A stretch of DNA of 64,000 nt from Mortierella alpina. Taxonomy: Eukaryota > Mortierellomycota > Mortierellomycetes > Mortierellales > Mortierellaceae. Of this stretch, positions 25,439 to 36,961 are shown one piece after another. Position numbers and translations under genes: made by a program. The notes under the pieces are model-generated. The model was given only the letters and a program-made list of their open reading frames with translations, was not told the origin of the DNA and did not search any database. Each line of letters opens with the position of its first letter. Position 1 is the first letter of the stretch. The DNA lies in the NCBI GenBank assembly GCA_029449245.1, contig JANATF010000008.1, forward strand, positions 1,116,001 through 1,180,000, given 5' to 3'.

Positions 25439-26227
25439 CGTCGTTTTTTTTTCCGTGGGAAGAACACAAGAGCACGCAAAGCCGGATGAAATAGTCGCCC
25501 TATAGCGTACCGTCGATGGGCGATGGTTTCTCGTTCATTTCCTCAAAAGCGCGCTTCGCTGGCCTATTACTTGGGAGTGTTTTAAGCGTCAATAACGCCG
25601 ATACGCTTGATGCTTGTCGTCTATCTTGAAAGCCAGGATGTACACCTCTACTCTCCTGCTCTGTAAAGGACAGTGTCGCACATATATTATTGCACAAAAG
25701 TGTTGCCCGCAGGCTGCCTAGGAAGTGCGGTGTTTCGAATCCTCCACAAGTTGCCCATATAAGGAACCATTCAGGTCTTCACCGCTGCCCTCTCCTATGC
25801 AACTGGGTGTGATCAAAAAGTCCTCAGTAAAGATCCACACTCTGTCTCGCTCAGCTCAATCCCTTGTCTCAACAAGGGTGCGATGAATCAAAGACCGTGT
25901 GTATCGACAAGGCAAGACTTGTTTACGTCTGAGCTGACAGCTAGAGTTTCGCATTGCTAGCCCCACGCACTGAAGGCATCTAACTAGGGCTGCATAGCCT
26001 CGCATATGTTGGTATGTAGTGACGAAAGGTATAATAGCATGCAGTGGTTTTGGGCGAAGTGGGCTGGACAAGAATCGTCAAGCAGCTGAAGGTACGAGTC
26101 AACTCGGCGTGACTGCTCCCTGGTCCTTTTTTGTTATAGGATTTTGAGTCCCTTGTTCACTTGTTTCATTCCTCGCTCAACGTTCCGCGCTCTTTGTCTT
26201 TCATTCCTCACTCCTCTGCCGCACGAC
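25439..26227. other. Divergent intergenic region
   Basis: About 790 bp between the iminopeptidase (minus) and the gene at 26228 (plus). No gene, tRNA or clear TATA box seen. It presumably holds both promoters. Confidence 0.45.
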
Positions 26228-29136
26228 ATGGACGTAGACGTTGACGATGAGAATGCCCAGCTGTGGCAGAGCGGATCCCCGGGTCCCACTCACACCTCAA
26301 ACCAGCCCGAACCCACCGAATGCGACGACTACTGGTTTGTAAGTTGCCGAATCCAAAGATCGAGGACAAGGATGCACCGCGTACAACGCCATTGCATTAC
26401 GCCATTCTCCTAACGCGCACTACTCTAGATTCCTCCGTACGTCAATACAGAAGTCCTGCTCGAACAACTACAGAAAATCACAGATGAATCAACAGCACAT
26501 TTGGCTCACAACTTTGAGCAGCAGGTACCCACCTCACAACACTATTATTGAAAGCCATGTCGAACAGCATATGTCTCCTCTGGATACTAACTCACAAACA
26601 CACAATTGTTGCACTGTGAATAGCGGATTGATATCTGGGGATCAATAGAGAGCATTCAGAAAGCCAAGCTGTCGTTGGATCATACCGGTCGGTATTATTT
26701 TGAGGTAATGACTTCTCAACAACAAGATGAGAGTGATCGAGCATTGTGATGATGCTGTTTGGAGGAGATGTTGATAGATCAAAGGAGCGATGGATTCTAA
26801 CGGGTCCCCTATCTGGTACACGAAATAGAATGCAGAGAAGCGTCAAAAGGCTACTAAAACAAAAGGATGGGCAAAGCCTGAACGAGAGTTGACTCCGGCT
26901 GAAAAAAAGAAACGGGATCGCATGGAGCAACGTCGGCAGGAGATACAAAAGTACATGGGTATACCCGAAAGTGAATGTGCTTTCAAGCACTGCGTCAAGC
27001 TTCCAAAGAATATGCCAGCAACGCGTCTTCTTGGAAGGAATTTACATGTCCTGGACGCATTAAGGACGGAGTGCAAGTCTTTTATATGGATGGAACAACC
27101 AGACATGGTACGGAATTATATAACACTTTTCGTCCGCTGACCTGCAAGTGAAGCCCCGAGGCGTTACAGGAGCTAATAATGATATGACTCTCTCTGACGT
27201 TTAGAAGCTTTATGTAGCCGGCGACGACGAACACAGCTCACACACCGCTATGAATCGCATCAAGAATTTCATTATCAAATGGGTAAGCTATACACCCACC
27301 TTTTGGTCCTTAGATATTCTACATTTTATAATCTAATGAACCTTCCTCATGACCTTGACTACTCTATATAGCTGACGCAGCCTGCGGATGCCGTGTGTCA
27401 CATTCTGGAGAAACCGTCGACATTTGTTGAGATCCACTTTATACCAGCACCTGGCATGACCTATATTCGTCCCCCATATGCGGATGCAGGAGATAACATG
27501 TTGCTCTTGATGAAGGCTAAGCCAGTTGGTAATTACGGAAACCTGCGCTCCGTTGACCTGAAAATGGACACGATCGACAGCCCCATCGGAATACGGGATA
27601 GGGATGGCCAAGCCGGAATTAAAGAGGACAAGCATTTACCGATCGCGGACGCTAGTGCCAATGACGCATATGTTCAGGCCATGAAGTACAATGAAAGGTA
27701 GAAACAGCGCCGCAATTTGCACAGTGTTTTCTCCGGGACGACTTGATTTGATTTGACCACTGTTTGATGTATCTAACTCGCCGGTCTTGACCACGTACCC
27801 ACAGCATGATCGCACGAAATATCGAGCGCATCCGAAAGCATCTCTTCGGATCCCTCGATCAAATCCAGCTCATGGATAGTGACCTCAAGATGCGCATTCG
27901 GTAATAACCACAGTAGTATAGAGACCGAAATGTGATATAAATGTTAACGAGCTAACCAGGGGTGGGATTTCTTGCGCTTGCTGGCTTTATTAGATTTGGC
28001 CAGGTTGGTCTGCGCGAGTATCCAAAGAGAGTAGAATGGGATACCAAGACGCTGGACACCAATATCATCCCCGACAGTCGTCTCAAGTCCGAGTTCAGCC
28101 CATTTTTTACACGCTCATCAGAGACCTTTGCCCTACTCGCAACAAAGCTCACTCCTCCGCATATGCAGGAGCAGAAGACTGAACCCGAGGTGCTGTGGAC
28201 GCTGGGAGTGGTGAAGCGAGATGAAGAGACGAACGAACCCATCCATGTGCAGCTAGATGTCACGTTCAGAGCAGATGAAAAGGTGGCTTTCTGGAATGGC
28301 CTTGTTCAAAGGATGACACCATTGGATATTCGCGTCATATCTTCTGAAAGGTGGGAGCTCTAATCAACTGCTACATGGAGGCGGTTATCAAGGGCCAGAT
28401 GAACGCATTACCCCAACAATTGTGCTAAGTTCTATTTTCGCCTTCTTTATTACGCCACCAGACGATTTTCTTGGGCTTGGACCATCACTGCAGGAAGACG
28501 GCTGCCATCTGACAAGTTTTCGGCAGAAGGAACCTTTGTTCACAAGCTGCGCATGGATTCTAGGTATGGGGGTAAACAGTAAGACAATGGCTGAAATAGT
28601 GCCGCGAGTCGATTATAACACAGCCGTATCCACTGTATAGAGTTGGTCAGGAGAAGAAACTCGTGTTCGCGAATACGAATAATATCCAGCTGAAGACTGT
28701 TCGACGGGAGAAAAGGACTCTCTACACGCATGGCACCTGGACCATTGAACTGACGGAGGAATCCTTCTGGACCCTGACCAAGGCAAATCCATCCAAGCCT
28801 TACCAATCCGTGACCCTGAACATGGCTCCGGATCATGTTTTTTACTCTGTTTCTGTAAGCAAACTGTTGAGTGGATTTGCTGCAGCGACATTGGGTGACG
28901 AGAGCATCTAGGTTCTGATAAACTTTGCTTCAATGGCGTATGTCCCTCCTTTACTCGCGCTATAGATGTACAAGGACTCTTGGGTGAGTCGGCTCAGCGA
29001 GAACCCTTACTTGGGTCTGGGTCAAGTGCCCAACTGGGAACCTGAGGACTTTCTCGAAGGGGAGGAGGCTATCGGCAAGACCCTGGAGACTGTGTCCGAG
29101 GTTCGGGCTTTGATCGAGTCTTGTTTCCAAACGTAG
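26228..29136 (+). CDS. Conserved-looking protein of unknown function, 11 exons (~648 aa)
   Basis: Exons: 26228-26338, 26429-26524, 26624-26704, 26829-27107, 27205-27282, 27372-27697, 27805-27900, 27960-28350, 28462-28563, 28641-28854, 28966-29136. Family not identified. An acidic start is followed by a basic helical region (PAEKKKRDRMEQRRQEIQKY). Next comes KLYVAGDDEHSSHTAMNRIKNFIIKW, whose beta-alpha-alpha look resembles a KH-type RNA-binding unit, then a long globular part with RVGFLALAGFIRFGQVGL, WTITAGRRLPSDKF and an acidic tail. RNA binding is only a suggestion. All joins keep frame except exon 7 to 8: donor 27901 and acceptor AG 27959 leave one extra G in a GGGG run. The frame is otherwise clean, so a base-call error or unusual splice is likely. 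Confidence 0.65.
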
Positions 29137-30084
29137 ACTCTAGTCCTGGTTTACTTTTTCAAAACACTTGCACACTGACCCTTGGCTTCGAAACTAAAGA
29201 TGGCGCTTAAAAGATATGATGATCGGAAAGGGCAGTGAGCGTGGAAGCAGAAAGGGGACAAAGAAGACACGAAGTGAGAGATAGACAGAGTGGTACATGG
29301 GACAATGGAATGAAGGGGAGTGTCTAGAGCGAGAGTATCGCCACCCCTTGTAGGGCCACACTCTGCCGCTGGGGGTGCAGACGACAAAGAGGTAGGAGAG
29401 GTGACAAAGACAAGAAGTCCACCGGAAAAGCCCAACTTGTCCCTATCCCGTTCTCCGCCTCCCTTTTTTTCCCAGCTGTCCCTGCCATCTCTTCATCATT
29501 TCCATCTCTTGTGCGGATAGAGGCGATTTGCCTGACTTGGTCCTCTTTTCGCAGGGAGGAGGGAACAGAGCACATGTTGCGGTTACGCATCTTTCAGTAG
29601 AGAGGCTCAGTAGCAAGTTGAATAGAGAGAGAGCGAGAGAGAGATGCTGTTGTTCGTTTTACTTAGTGCGCACTCTCTTTGTCTCTCACTCACTCACATA
29701 CACACACTCTCTCTCTCTTTCTCTCTTTCTCTCTTTCTCTCGCTCTCTTTGCTCTCTTCTCGCGCGTGTATCTGTCCTCGCAGCGCGAGAGTCGAGCGAG
29801 TGACATGTTTGATTATGCTCTGTTGTTGTGGGCCATCTGATACAGCCAGGATATGAGTGGTGGGTGTGTCTCCTCACATAAACCCGCCCAAATAGCCTCT
29901 CGCCCATTCTGCTTTTTGTCCTTTTCATCTTCCCCCTCACCCCACCCACCGCTTCTCGTCTCTGCCCGCCTTCTCAGACCAACTCCAACACCACTGCGTT
30001 TTACTGCTGCCCCCGGCCCCCCTCAACGCGCCATCTCTTACACTTCATTGCATCCACCGCAAGCCCATCTCATTCCCCTTCACA
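29137..30084. other. Intergenic region with (CT)n microsatellite
   Basis: No gene supported. Purine-rich blocks at about 29620-29645 and a (CT)n tract at about 29697-29757 flank a promoter-like C/T-rich leader for the gene at 30085. Open frames across the repeat are low complexity. Confidence 0.5.
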
Positions 30085-30591
30085 ATGCCAAAAGTGAAAG
30101 CCACCACCGTCCCCGTCAAGAAGACTGGTGAGTTCAAGTCATGCTCTCTCCTCCAAAGGTCTGACAAACTGATTGTGCTAACCTTGTCCGCGTATCTTGA
30201 ACGCGCGACGATAGCTCTTGCTGCTCCTGCAGAGCCTGCCAAGAGGAAAATGTCTGCCTATAACTCGTACATGAAGGCGGAACTCCCAAAGTACAAGGCG
30301 GCTAACCCAGGCATCGACCATAAGGTACGTGGCGAACCAAAAAAAAAAAAAAAAAAAAACCCCCCCCGAGAGTATCATCGCCGGCACGCTTTCTCTCTGT
30401 TACACTTCTCTCATGTGCTGCTGTGAGGAGGCGAATGCTATGTGGATATATCTGAAGAAAATCGAACGAGGGAGAAAGCACTCAAATCCCAATCTCTGAC
30501 ACCGATTTGGGGCAATAAAACACAATAGGAGGCGTTCAAGCAGGTCGCTAGCAAGTGGAAGACCTCGACTCAGAACCCCAAGCGCGTTTAA
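30085..30591 (+). CDS. Small YABBY/HMG-box-like protein (71 aa)
   Basis: Three exons: 30085-30127, 30215-30324, 30529-30591, in frame. A short basic N-terminus is followed by AKRKMSAYNSYMKAELPKYK and AANPGIDHKEAFKQVASKWK. The SAYNxYMKxELxxxKxxNPxxxHKEAFxxxAxxWK pattern closely follows the C-terminal YABBY domain of plants, itself a variant HMG-box helix pair, and resembles short HMG-like proteins of early-diverging fungi. No zinc finger is present, so it is not a full plant-type YABBY. DNA binding in the nucleus is inferred from the fold. Intron 2 carries an A20-C7 homopolymer block (about 30340-30367). A second protein with a related motif is encoded at 54857-56667. Confidence 0.75.
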
Positions 30592-32476
30592 GAACGACGT
30601 GGATTGATGAAGATGGGACGAGATGTATTGATGTCTCGATGACATGCTCCTTGGTTGTATCGATGCGGCAGTTCAACACCCACTGCTGTCGATGCACTCT
30701 CTTGCTGCCCAAACACAACAAAACAAAAGACCCAAAAAAAAAGAAACTTATTGTATGATACTCACTCCTCTGTAATACCCTGCTGGCTGGAATGCGAATA
30801 AATAGCGACCAAAACTCGGACCTTGTGATATACCTGGCTAGTGTGTAAAGCTGCAGTGTTCTCAAACTTAGGCTTGGCAGCAGTTCATAGAGCAAATTCA
30901 AAAAGCCATTAGGCAGAGAGTAATGCCTTAGCAGCCATTCTGGCGGGATCTGTATCTGGACCGGCATAAAGGAAGACGCGTGTAGCCTACAGGACCGTCG
31001 AATTGCATCTCTATCGTTGTCCGACGATCCAACGCGTCCTAGCGAGCTGTGGTTCAATTTAGGTATAACTGAGAGCCGTCGGTAGCATCCCTTTCGAGCC
31101 AGGCTGCAAGACTGCTTCCCTGCGAGAGACCAACGAACAAGGGTTCTGAGAATGAATTGCCTCGGAAGAATGAGGACGACTCCACTTTTCTCCACTGGAA
31201 CCCCATACTGGATCCGCGATGGATCCACACTGGATGCTAGGCCAGTTACTGCCTAGAGTAAGGCCAGGTCCAAACTCCGGTATGCTTTTCGACATCCCTA
31301 CTTCCATGTAGAGAATGCCGATGGAGTTTCTGCGCCTTTTGCTGGTAAGGAATCGATTTTGGACTTGGGTTTCATTTCTTCAAGAGCGGACGAACAAAAA
31401 AAAACTGGATCTGCAGGATGGTTGTATAGGCTATAGTTGTTATGCTTCCCATTACTGTAGAACGTGGACTCGAAAGTGCGCCGCAAGTATAAGGCATTGC
31501 CCTGGTATGGATATGAGGACAGAATCATACAATATAACCTATTACCTCAGTCGTGGTTAAATTGTCGGATGGTGTAATTGCGCGCGAGATATACGGTGTA
31601 GCGTATAGCGGGCGGCAGGCCGTAAACCACAAGGGCTAGCCAGAAGAGCGCACGCGACGATCTGAGGCCCTGACAAAAACAAGCTCCCCGCCTTTCAGGT
31701 GGTGGGTAAATCTCGAAGCGTTGTATATTTGAGGGAATACTCACTGCAGCAGGGGCCTCCTTTTTGTGTTTGTGGTGCGTCTTATAGGCTAAGGTTGAAT
31801 CTTGCCACTCGTCGCCTTCACGCCTCTCCAGCGCGGGCAGGTTACACATGCATGTGCAGCGACACGCCGTGCGGGATATCCAGACGAGGGCCACGATCAT
31901 TTAGCCGCAACATATTTCCGGGGGGCAAGAGAGGGCCAGCCCCAGGGGCTTGCAGATCTCGCAAATCGATCGGCGCCTGAATCGATCGAGAGTGGCAGGC
32001 CCAACCTAGAGCCGCCGCCGCTCTTCATCGCCTGACAACAACCGCTGCTTGGAGCTGCTCGAGGCAGCTTTAGGTTGGGGACATAAGGTTGGGCTACAAA
32101 CAGCGCTACCTTTTCGAGAATAGGCTACCGGGCGTTGATTCTCCGGCCGTACGAGGAAAACATATAAGAAAGAGTCTTCCCGCCTCATGTCAATCTCATT
32201 TGCTTTTGTCCATTGCCCCTCATTCACACACTCACCGCTGGCCTCGGTGCTGCCTTGTTTTTCGGCTGCCACCACCTTCCTTCTTCTCTTCAAGCTAGCC
32301 CTAACTCCCACTCTCCATCCTTCGTCCGCTCCTGTGTTGATCTCAACTGCAGCCGGGGTTCTTCTCTTTGCTTCCGCACACACATTCAGCATCATACATT
32401 TTCAGTTCTTGGCATTGTAACGAGGAGGGACCATCGAAGCCTCTCATACAGCCAGCTGTTTAACGACAAGTCGACG
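30592..32476. other. Gene-free region upstream of the MFS transporter
   Basis: About 1.9 kb without a supportable gene. The longest frame (minus, 30548-31228) overlaps the 3' end of the HMG-like gene, has no recognisable motifs and ends in low complexity. From about 32180 the plus strand becomes C/T-rich, marking the promoter/leader of the transporter. Confidence 0.45.
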
Positions 32477-34427
32477 ATGGCTGCGGAACCAAAGCCGGCC
32501 AACCACGGCCAGGGCGATATGGTTCGAGAGACAGATCTGCAACAGCTGCAGCCTCCAAAACAAGAGAGCCCGGCCACCAGCGCCTCGCCATCCGAGAAGG
32601 TTCCTCTCCCCAGCCCTCCGGCACTCTCCCCACCCGCATCCTCCTCATCCTCCCTCGCTTCTACAGCTGTCGTTCCAGTCGATCAGATAGTCACCCTCGA
32701 CACCTTTGTAGAATCAGATACGCCTAGGACCCCAATCGCACCTCCAGATGGAGGTTACGGCTGGGTGGTCGTCGGCGCCTGTTTCCTCAACAACTTTTCC
32801 ATGCTCGGCATCATGTTCTCTTGGGGCATCTTCCAGCAGCTATACAAGACTGATCTGTTCCCCGGCCAAGTTTCGGCAGTATCATGGATCGGCACACTGG
32901 CCTTTGGGTTCATGTACATTGCTGGTGGCGTGTTCTCGCTCTTTGCGGCTCGCATTGGGTACCGGAACATGATCTGGATGGGATCCATCCTGGTTGCTGG
33001 GGGATGTGTTGCAGCCTCCTTTGCGACAGAGGTAAAGTACAGAGAGGATGATGCTTGTGTGCAACTTCGATATGAACAGAAAAGAAATATGGGCATTGCA
33101 GCTAGAAGGCCACCTAAAAGGATGCTAACGCTATCAAGCATGCATGCAATGTTTGCATCGGACAACGCTACCTCCTTCTACCTATTCCCCGCCCTCCCCT
33201 TCATTAGGTCTGGCATCTCTATCTCAGTCAAGGGATCCTCTACGGCGTAAGTATTACCCCTCCTCTTCATCTCTTTGTGCATCTCTCCCCTTGTCCCTGT
33301 CCTTGTTCGCTGTTCAGCGACATGACCACATTCACTTTATTAAAACATCACAATGTTTGCCTGTTCGTTTCCTGTTATCCAGCTGGGTGCGGCCATGGCC
33401 AACCCGTGCATCCTTTCCGCGCCTTCACAATGGTTCGTAGCCCGTCGCGGGATGGCCTCTGGCATCGGCATCTCGGGCTCTGGAGTTGGCGGCCTCGTTT
33501 TTTCCGTCCTGATCGAAAAGCTGAACGCGTCGATTGGCCATCGCTGGTGTTTACGTGTCCTGGCTATCGTTGTCTGGTGCTCCATGGCGGTCTCCGGACT
33601 GCTGATCCGTCAGTTCTCTGCGACTGGCGTTCAAGCAGTGCACGTCTCGATGAAGGATGTCGAGACCATGAAGCGACCCGCGTTTTTGATCATGCTATCG
33701 GGTGTCCTCTTGACCTCCTTCGGATACTTTTCTCCATTGAATCTCCTGCCTTGTAAGTACTGGCGGTCGTTTTATGTTAACCCTCCGCGTTATGATTGTA
33801 CTCTACAGCAGGCGCATTAAATGAAATGCATAAAAGACTGAACGATATCTCCTATGTGTTATGTCTCCCTCTCAAAATATAGCGTATGCTGTTGACCACA
33901 ACCTCTCCAAGGCTCAGGGCGCCATGCTCAACTCATTCCTCAACGGTGCATCCTTCTTTGGCCGATTCATAGGTGGCATCTTTGGCGACCGGTTCGGCTT
34001 GATTAATCTGATGCTGTTTTGTGTCGCTGCCAGTGCGCTGACGACCCTCGTCATCTGGATGTTTGCCACGACCCTCCCAGTCCTACTGGTCTATGTGATC
34101 CTCTATGGACTCATGGGTGGCGGTTTCATCTCGTTGTTGGCCCCCGTGCTGGCAGAGCAGTTTGGTACGGGTTCGCTGACCATCTTGGTGGGCGTCTCCT
34201 TTGGCGTCAATGGCTTGGGCTCCTTGACAGGAACACCCATCGCGGCTGCCATCCTGTCCAGTCTCGGCGGAGCAGGACTTCAAGTCGTGGATGGTGTGGA
34301 GGTGATGTTGGATGGCAATGGCTATAAAGGCGCGATTGGGTTCATTGGCGGCTCAATGGCTATAGGCGCGGCTATCTTTTTCTATCTCAAATTGAAAGTA
34401 GGTGGGAAAAGTAAGGCTGTCGCTTGA
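32477..34427 (+). CDS. Monocarboxylate transporter-like MFS protein (502 aa)
   Basis: Four exons: 32477-33031, 33208-33246, 33383-33752, 33883-34427, in frame. A ~90-residue Pro/Ser-rich cytosolic N-terminus precedes PPDGGYGWVVVGACFLNNF, the conserved MCT signature at the start of TM1. Twelve hydrophobic segments can be counted, e.g. GTLAFGFMYIAGGVFSLFA, GISGSGVGGLVFSVLI, LNGASFFGRFIGGIFGDRFG, VLLVYVILYGLMGGGFISLL and AIGFIGGSMAIGAAIFFYLK. The family (SLC16/Mch/Esb-type) carries monocarboxylates or related small molecules across plasma or organelle membranes, often with protons; fungal members are diverse and the substrate cannot be told from sequence. The second exon is only 39 bp and encodes VWHLYLSQGILYG. 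The ATG at 32477 is the first in frame after the leader. Confidence 0.88.
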
Positions 34428-35023
34428 ATGTGAATTCTCACGGCGATCGCATTGATACCCCCCCCCCCTCTCTATCTCTCTCTTCTTCCCCCATAAACAC
34501 ATACATTGGCACATACACATACATACATGCACACACATGCATCCTCAAGGAGCTGACACAACAGCTCCTATGACCCTAATAATACACCCCAAGAAATATG
34601 TTGTTCGCTCCATCTTTTTCGCACATTTTATTTGTTCTGCTGAGGAGTTAGAGGAACGAGAGTGAGAGGGCATGCATCTTAGACTATAAAATCATCTACA
34701 CACACATAAAATGGCTACCACGGAGGAAGTTGAGAAAAAAAAAAAAGAAAAAAAGAAAAAAAAAACGGAGAAAAAAAAGAAAAAAAAAGGCAGGGCGTGT
34801 AAGCGGGTGTATTATTAGCGTAATAGTAGTATGTAGGTCATGTTGTACAGTGGCATTATAATAAAACAATCTACTGGCGATGCAAGTAGAAAAAAAGCAG
34901 GTCCTTCTTCGTGAACGATGAAGGACCCAAAAAGCGTAAAAGTAGAGGGGATTGAAGGATGACATGGAATGGGCACGTTACATAAAAAAAAATGGCACCA
35001 ATTTGCTCGTCCACCTCGCCTCG
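34428..35023. other. Convergent 3' flanks with A-rich tract
   Basis: Separates the stops of the transporter (plus) and cyclin (minus). Contains a C9/CT repeat at about 34459-34485, a (CA)n-like stretch at 34497-34540 and an A-rich tract with scattered G at 34733-34790. No gene seen. Confidence 0.5.
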
Positions 35024-36961
35024 TTACATGTTGACGTTGATGTCAACCCATCGTCCCCCGCAGTCTGATCCTGCCGGCCGAATGTCATACGTTGTTTGAT
35101 GGGTGATGACGGCAGGCTGTGGTTGCTGCGGTAAGGTGGCGACCAGGGCCGCAAGATGTGTGGACACGCTGGAACCGGATCTATGGTGATGATGGTTGCT
35201 GCTCGAGGAGTATTGGGAGCTGATGGACGAGACAGAGTGACTATGATGGCGATTGGCATGCATATGGTGCATCGGTTGCTGTTGCTGTTGCGATTGAGCA
35301 TGATGGTGTCGACTCTGGGTGGGCTGCTGGGGTTGCTGGGGTTGCGATTGCGGCTGTTGTTGTTGAGACGCGCTGTAGCCGGCGTGAGAATGCCCAGGTT
35401 GCGATTGCGTCTGGCATTGGGCTTGAGATTCAGCGGTTCCTGCTGGGGGGTGTCCAATGCCGGCCTGCGTGGGGAACGCTGTAGGGATGGGCGAAGGAGG
35501 TTGCCAAAGCATGCTTGAGAGTGTCCAGAGAGGGGTTGAGCAGTCTCCGCTGACAGACATGGATGACATGGGCTGCATCGATGCCCTTCCGCCGTTGTCC
35601 ACCCAGTCCTTTACCACTATGCTAGCTTGCGACAGCCGCGAGCGTGCATACTTCTCATGGACAATCTTGGACACGTTTATGAGACTGTTGTCAAGGTACT
35701 GTACGCATGTAAAAACGTTGGGATCGTTTGGGACCTGCAGGTATCAGGTACCGAACAAAGGTGTGAGTGAGATGGAATAGAAGGCAATGGTCAGTCTAAC
35801 AGTCGTATTTGCTAAGACAAGCGAGTAGAACAAGCAGTGAAGGACTAGAAAGATCCTTACCACGACCTGCTTTCGGCAGATGGTGCGCGCCAGAAACAGC
35901 GCGCTCGCTGCAATGGTCGAAGACCCGAAGGAGAGGAAGCATCTCTGGAACATGGTGAGCTCCATGAGGAACTGTGCCACATGTCTCAGGACCTGATCCT
36001 CTTGGCTCTGACTTTGGCTCTGACCCTGTCCTGACAACTCGAGATCCTTCTTCATGAACGCCTCGGCTGTAGGGTGACCGAGTCCGTAGTCGAGCGTCTT
36101 GAGGATGTGTCTCTCCATGGTGATAAATGCAGCCTCGTCATATGTGTTGCTGCACAATTTGCAGAGTTGAGAAACTGAGGGCAGCTTCTCCTTCGAGTCC
36201 TCGTATTTGGAGCTGATCCAGAGCGAGGTCATGCCGACCAACTGGTAGTGTTTTTTGTAGACGACTCGTTTGGAGAGGTAGCGGTCCATCATGTTCATGG
36301 CAAGATAAAGGGTTTCAGGCTGTAGGTTGAAGTGGTTGTGGATCTCGATCAGGAAATCGACCAGCAAAGGTCTCAAGTCCCAGGTAAGTTCGGGTTGGAG
36401 GTCCATGTGTTCAGGCACGGCCATTGTCTCCCTCTATCATAGTTGTGATTGTTGTTGATAGCGATGGTCGACAAGCAGAGGTAGCGGTACATAGGTAGGT
36501 TGTATTTAGATAAGGTGAGTGGAAAATAAGAAGGATCATGAGTACTCAGGAGAAGTCAGGGGGGTGAGGCTCGAGAGAGGACATGCTTGGCAAATGTGCG
36601 GCTGTTCCTGACGCAAAACATGATCACGGACACGAAAAGAGGTGCTCCGAGCACATACACAAATACGTACCTCCATTTGCTTCATGTATTCAAAAATTTC
36701 ATCCTTGTACTCGAGTTCGAGGAGGTTATCAGTCGCATCCTTGTCCCACCCGATCAGGCTCGTCATTGCATTGCTGACCAAGGAGGGTTGTGTGTTGTGA
36801 TTGACCGCGTGCGCCGCATTGTGGGTTAGGGTCGGCTTTGAGGCTCTGGAAGGTGGATTGTGGTGACCAACCTTGTTCGAAGGTGAAGCGTGAGATGTCA
36901 ACGTCTTCTTTTTAATCGCTGCAATACCCTGCTGAGCATCGACTCGAACGATACCATTCAT
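35024..36961 (-). CDS. G1/S-type cyclin, CLN/Puc1-like (524 aa)
   Basis: Three minus-strand exons: 36961-36671, 36433-35861, 35734-35024, in frame. The cyclin box starts at about residue 85: KDEIFEYMKQME, PELTWDLRPLLVDFLIEIHN, LYLAMNMMDRYLSKRVV, YQLVGMTSLWISSKYEDSKE, ITMERHILKTLDYGLGHPTAEAF. The Arg and Lys/Glu that contact the kinase PSTAIRE helix are present. GHPTAEAF and DFLIE-H are typical of yeast Cln and fission yeast Puc1 rather than mitotic B cyclins. It should pair with Cdc28/Cdc2 to drive start or polarised growth. The ~240-residue C-terminal tail is rich in Gln, His and Ser. No clear destruction box was seen at the N-terminus. Stop codon faces the MFS transporter's stop. An exceptionally long gene-free region lies upstream. 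Confidence 0.85.

Noticed and set aside
29697-29757. Possible CRISPR-like or satellite repeats in C/T tracts
   Set aside because: Simple dinucleotide microsatellite without spacers; eukaryotic context.
30548-31228. Minus-strand 226-codon frame
   Set aside because: It overlaps the last exon of the HMG-like gene, has no motif, poor start context, and ends in low complexity.
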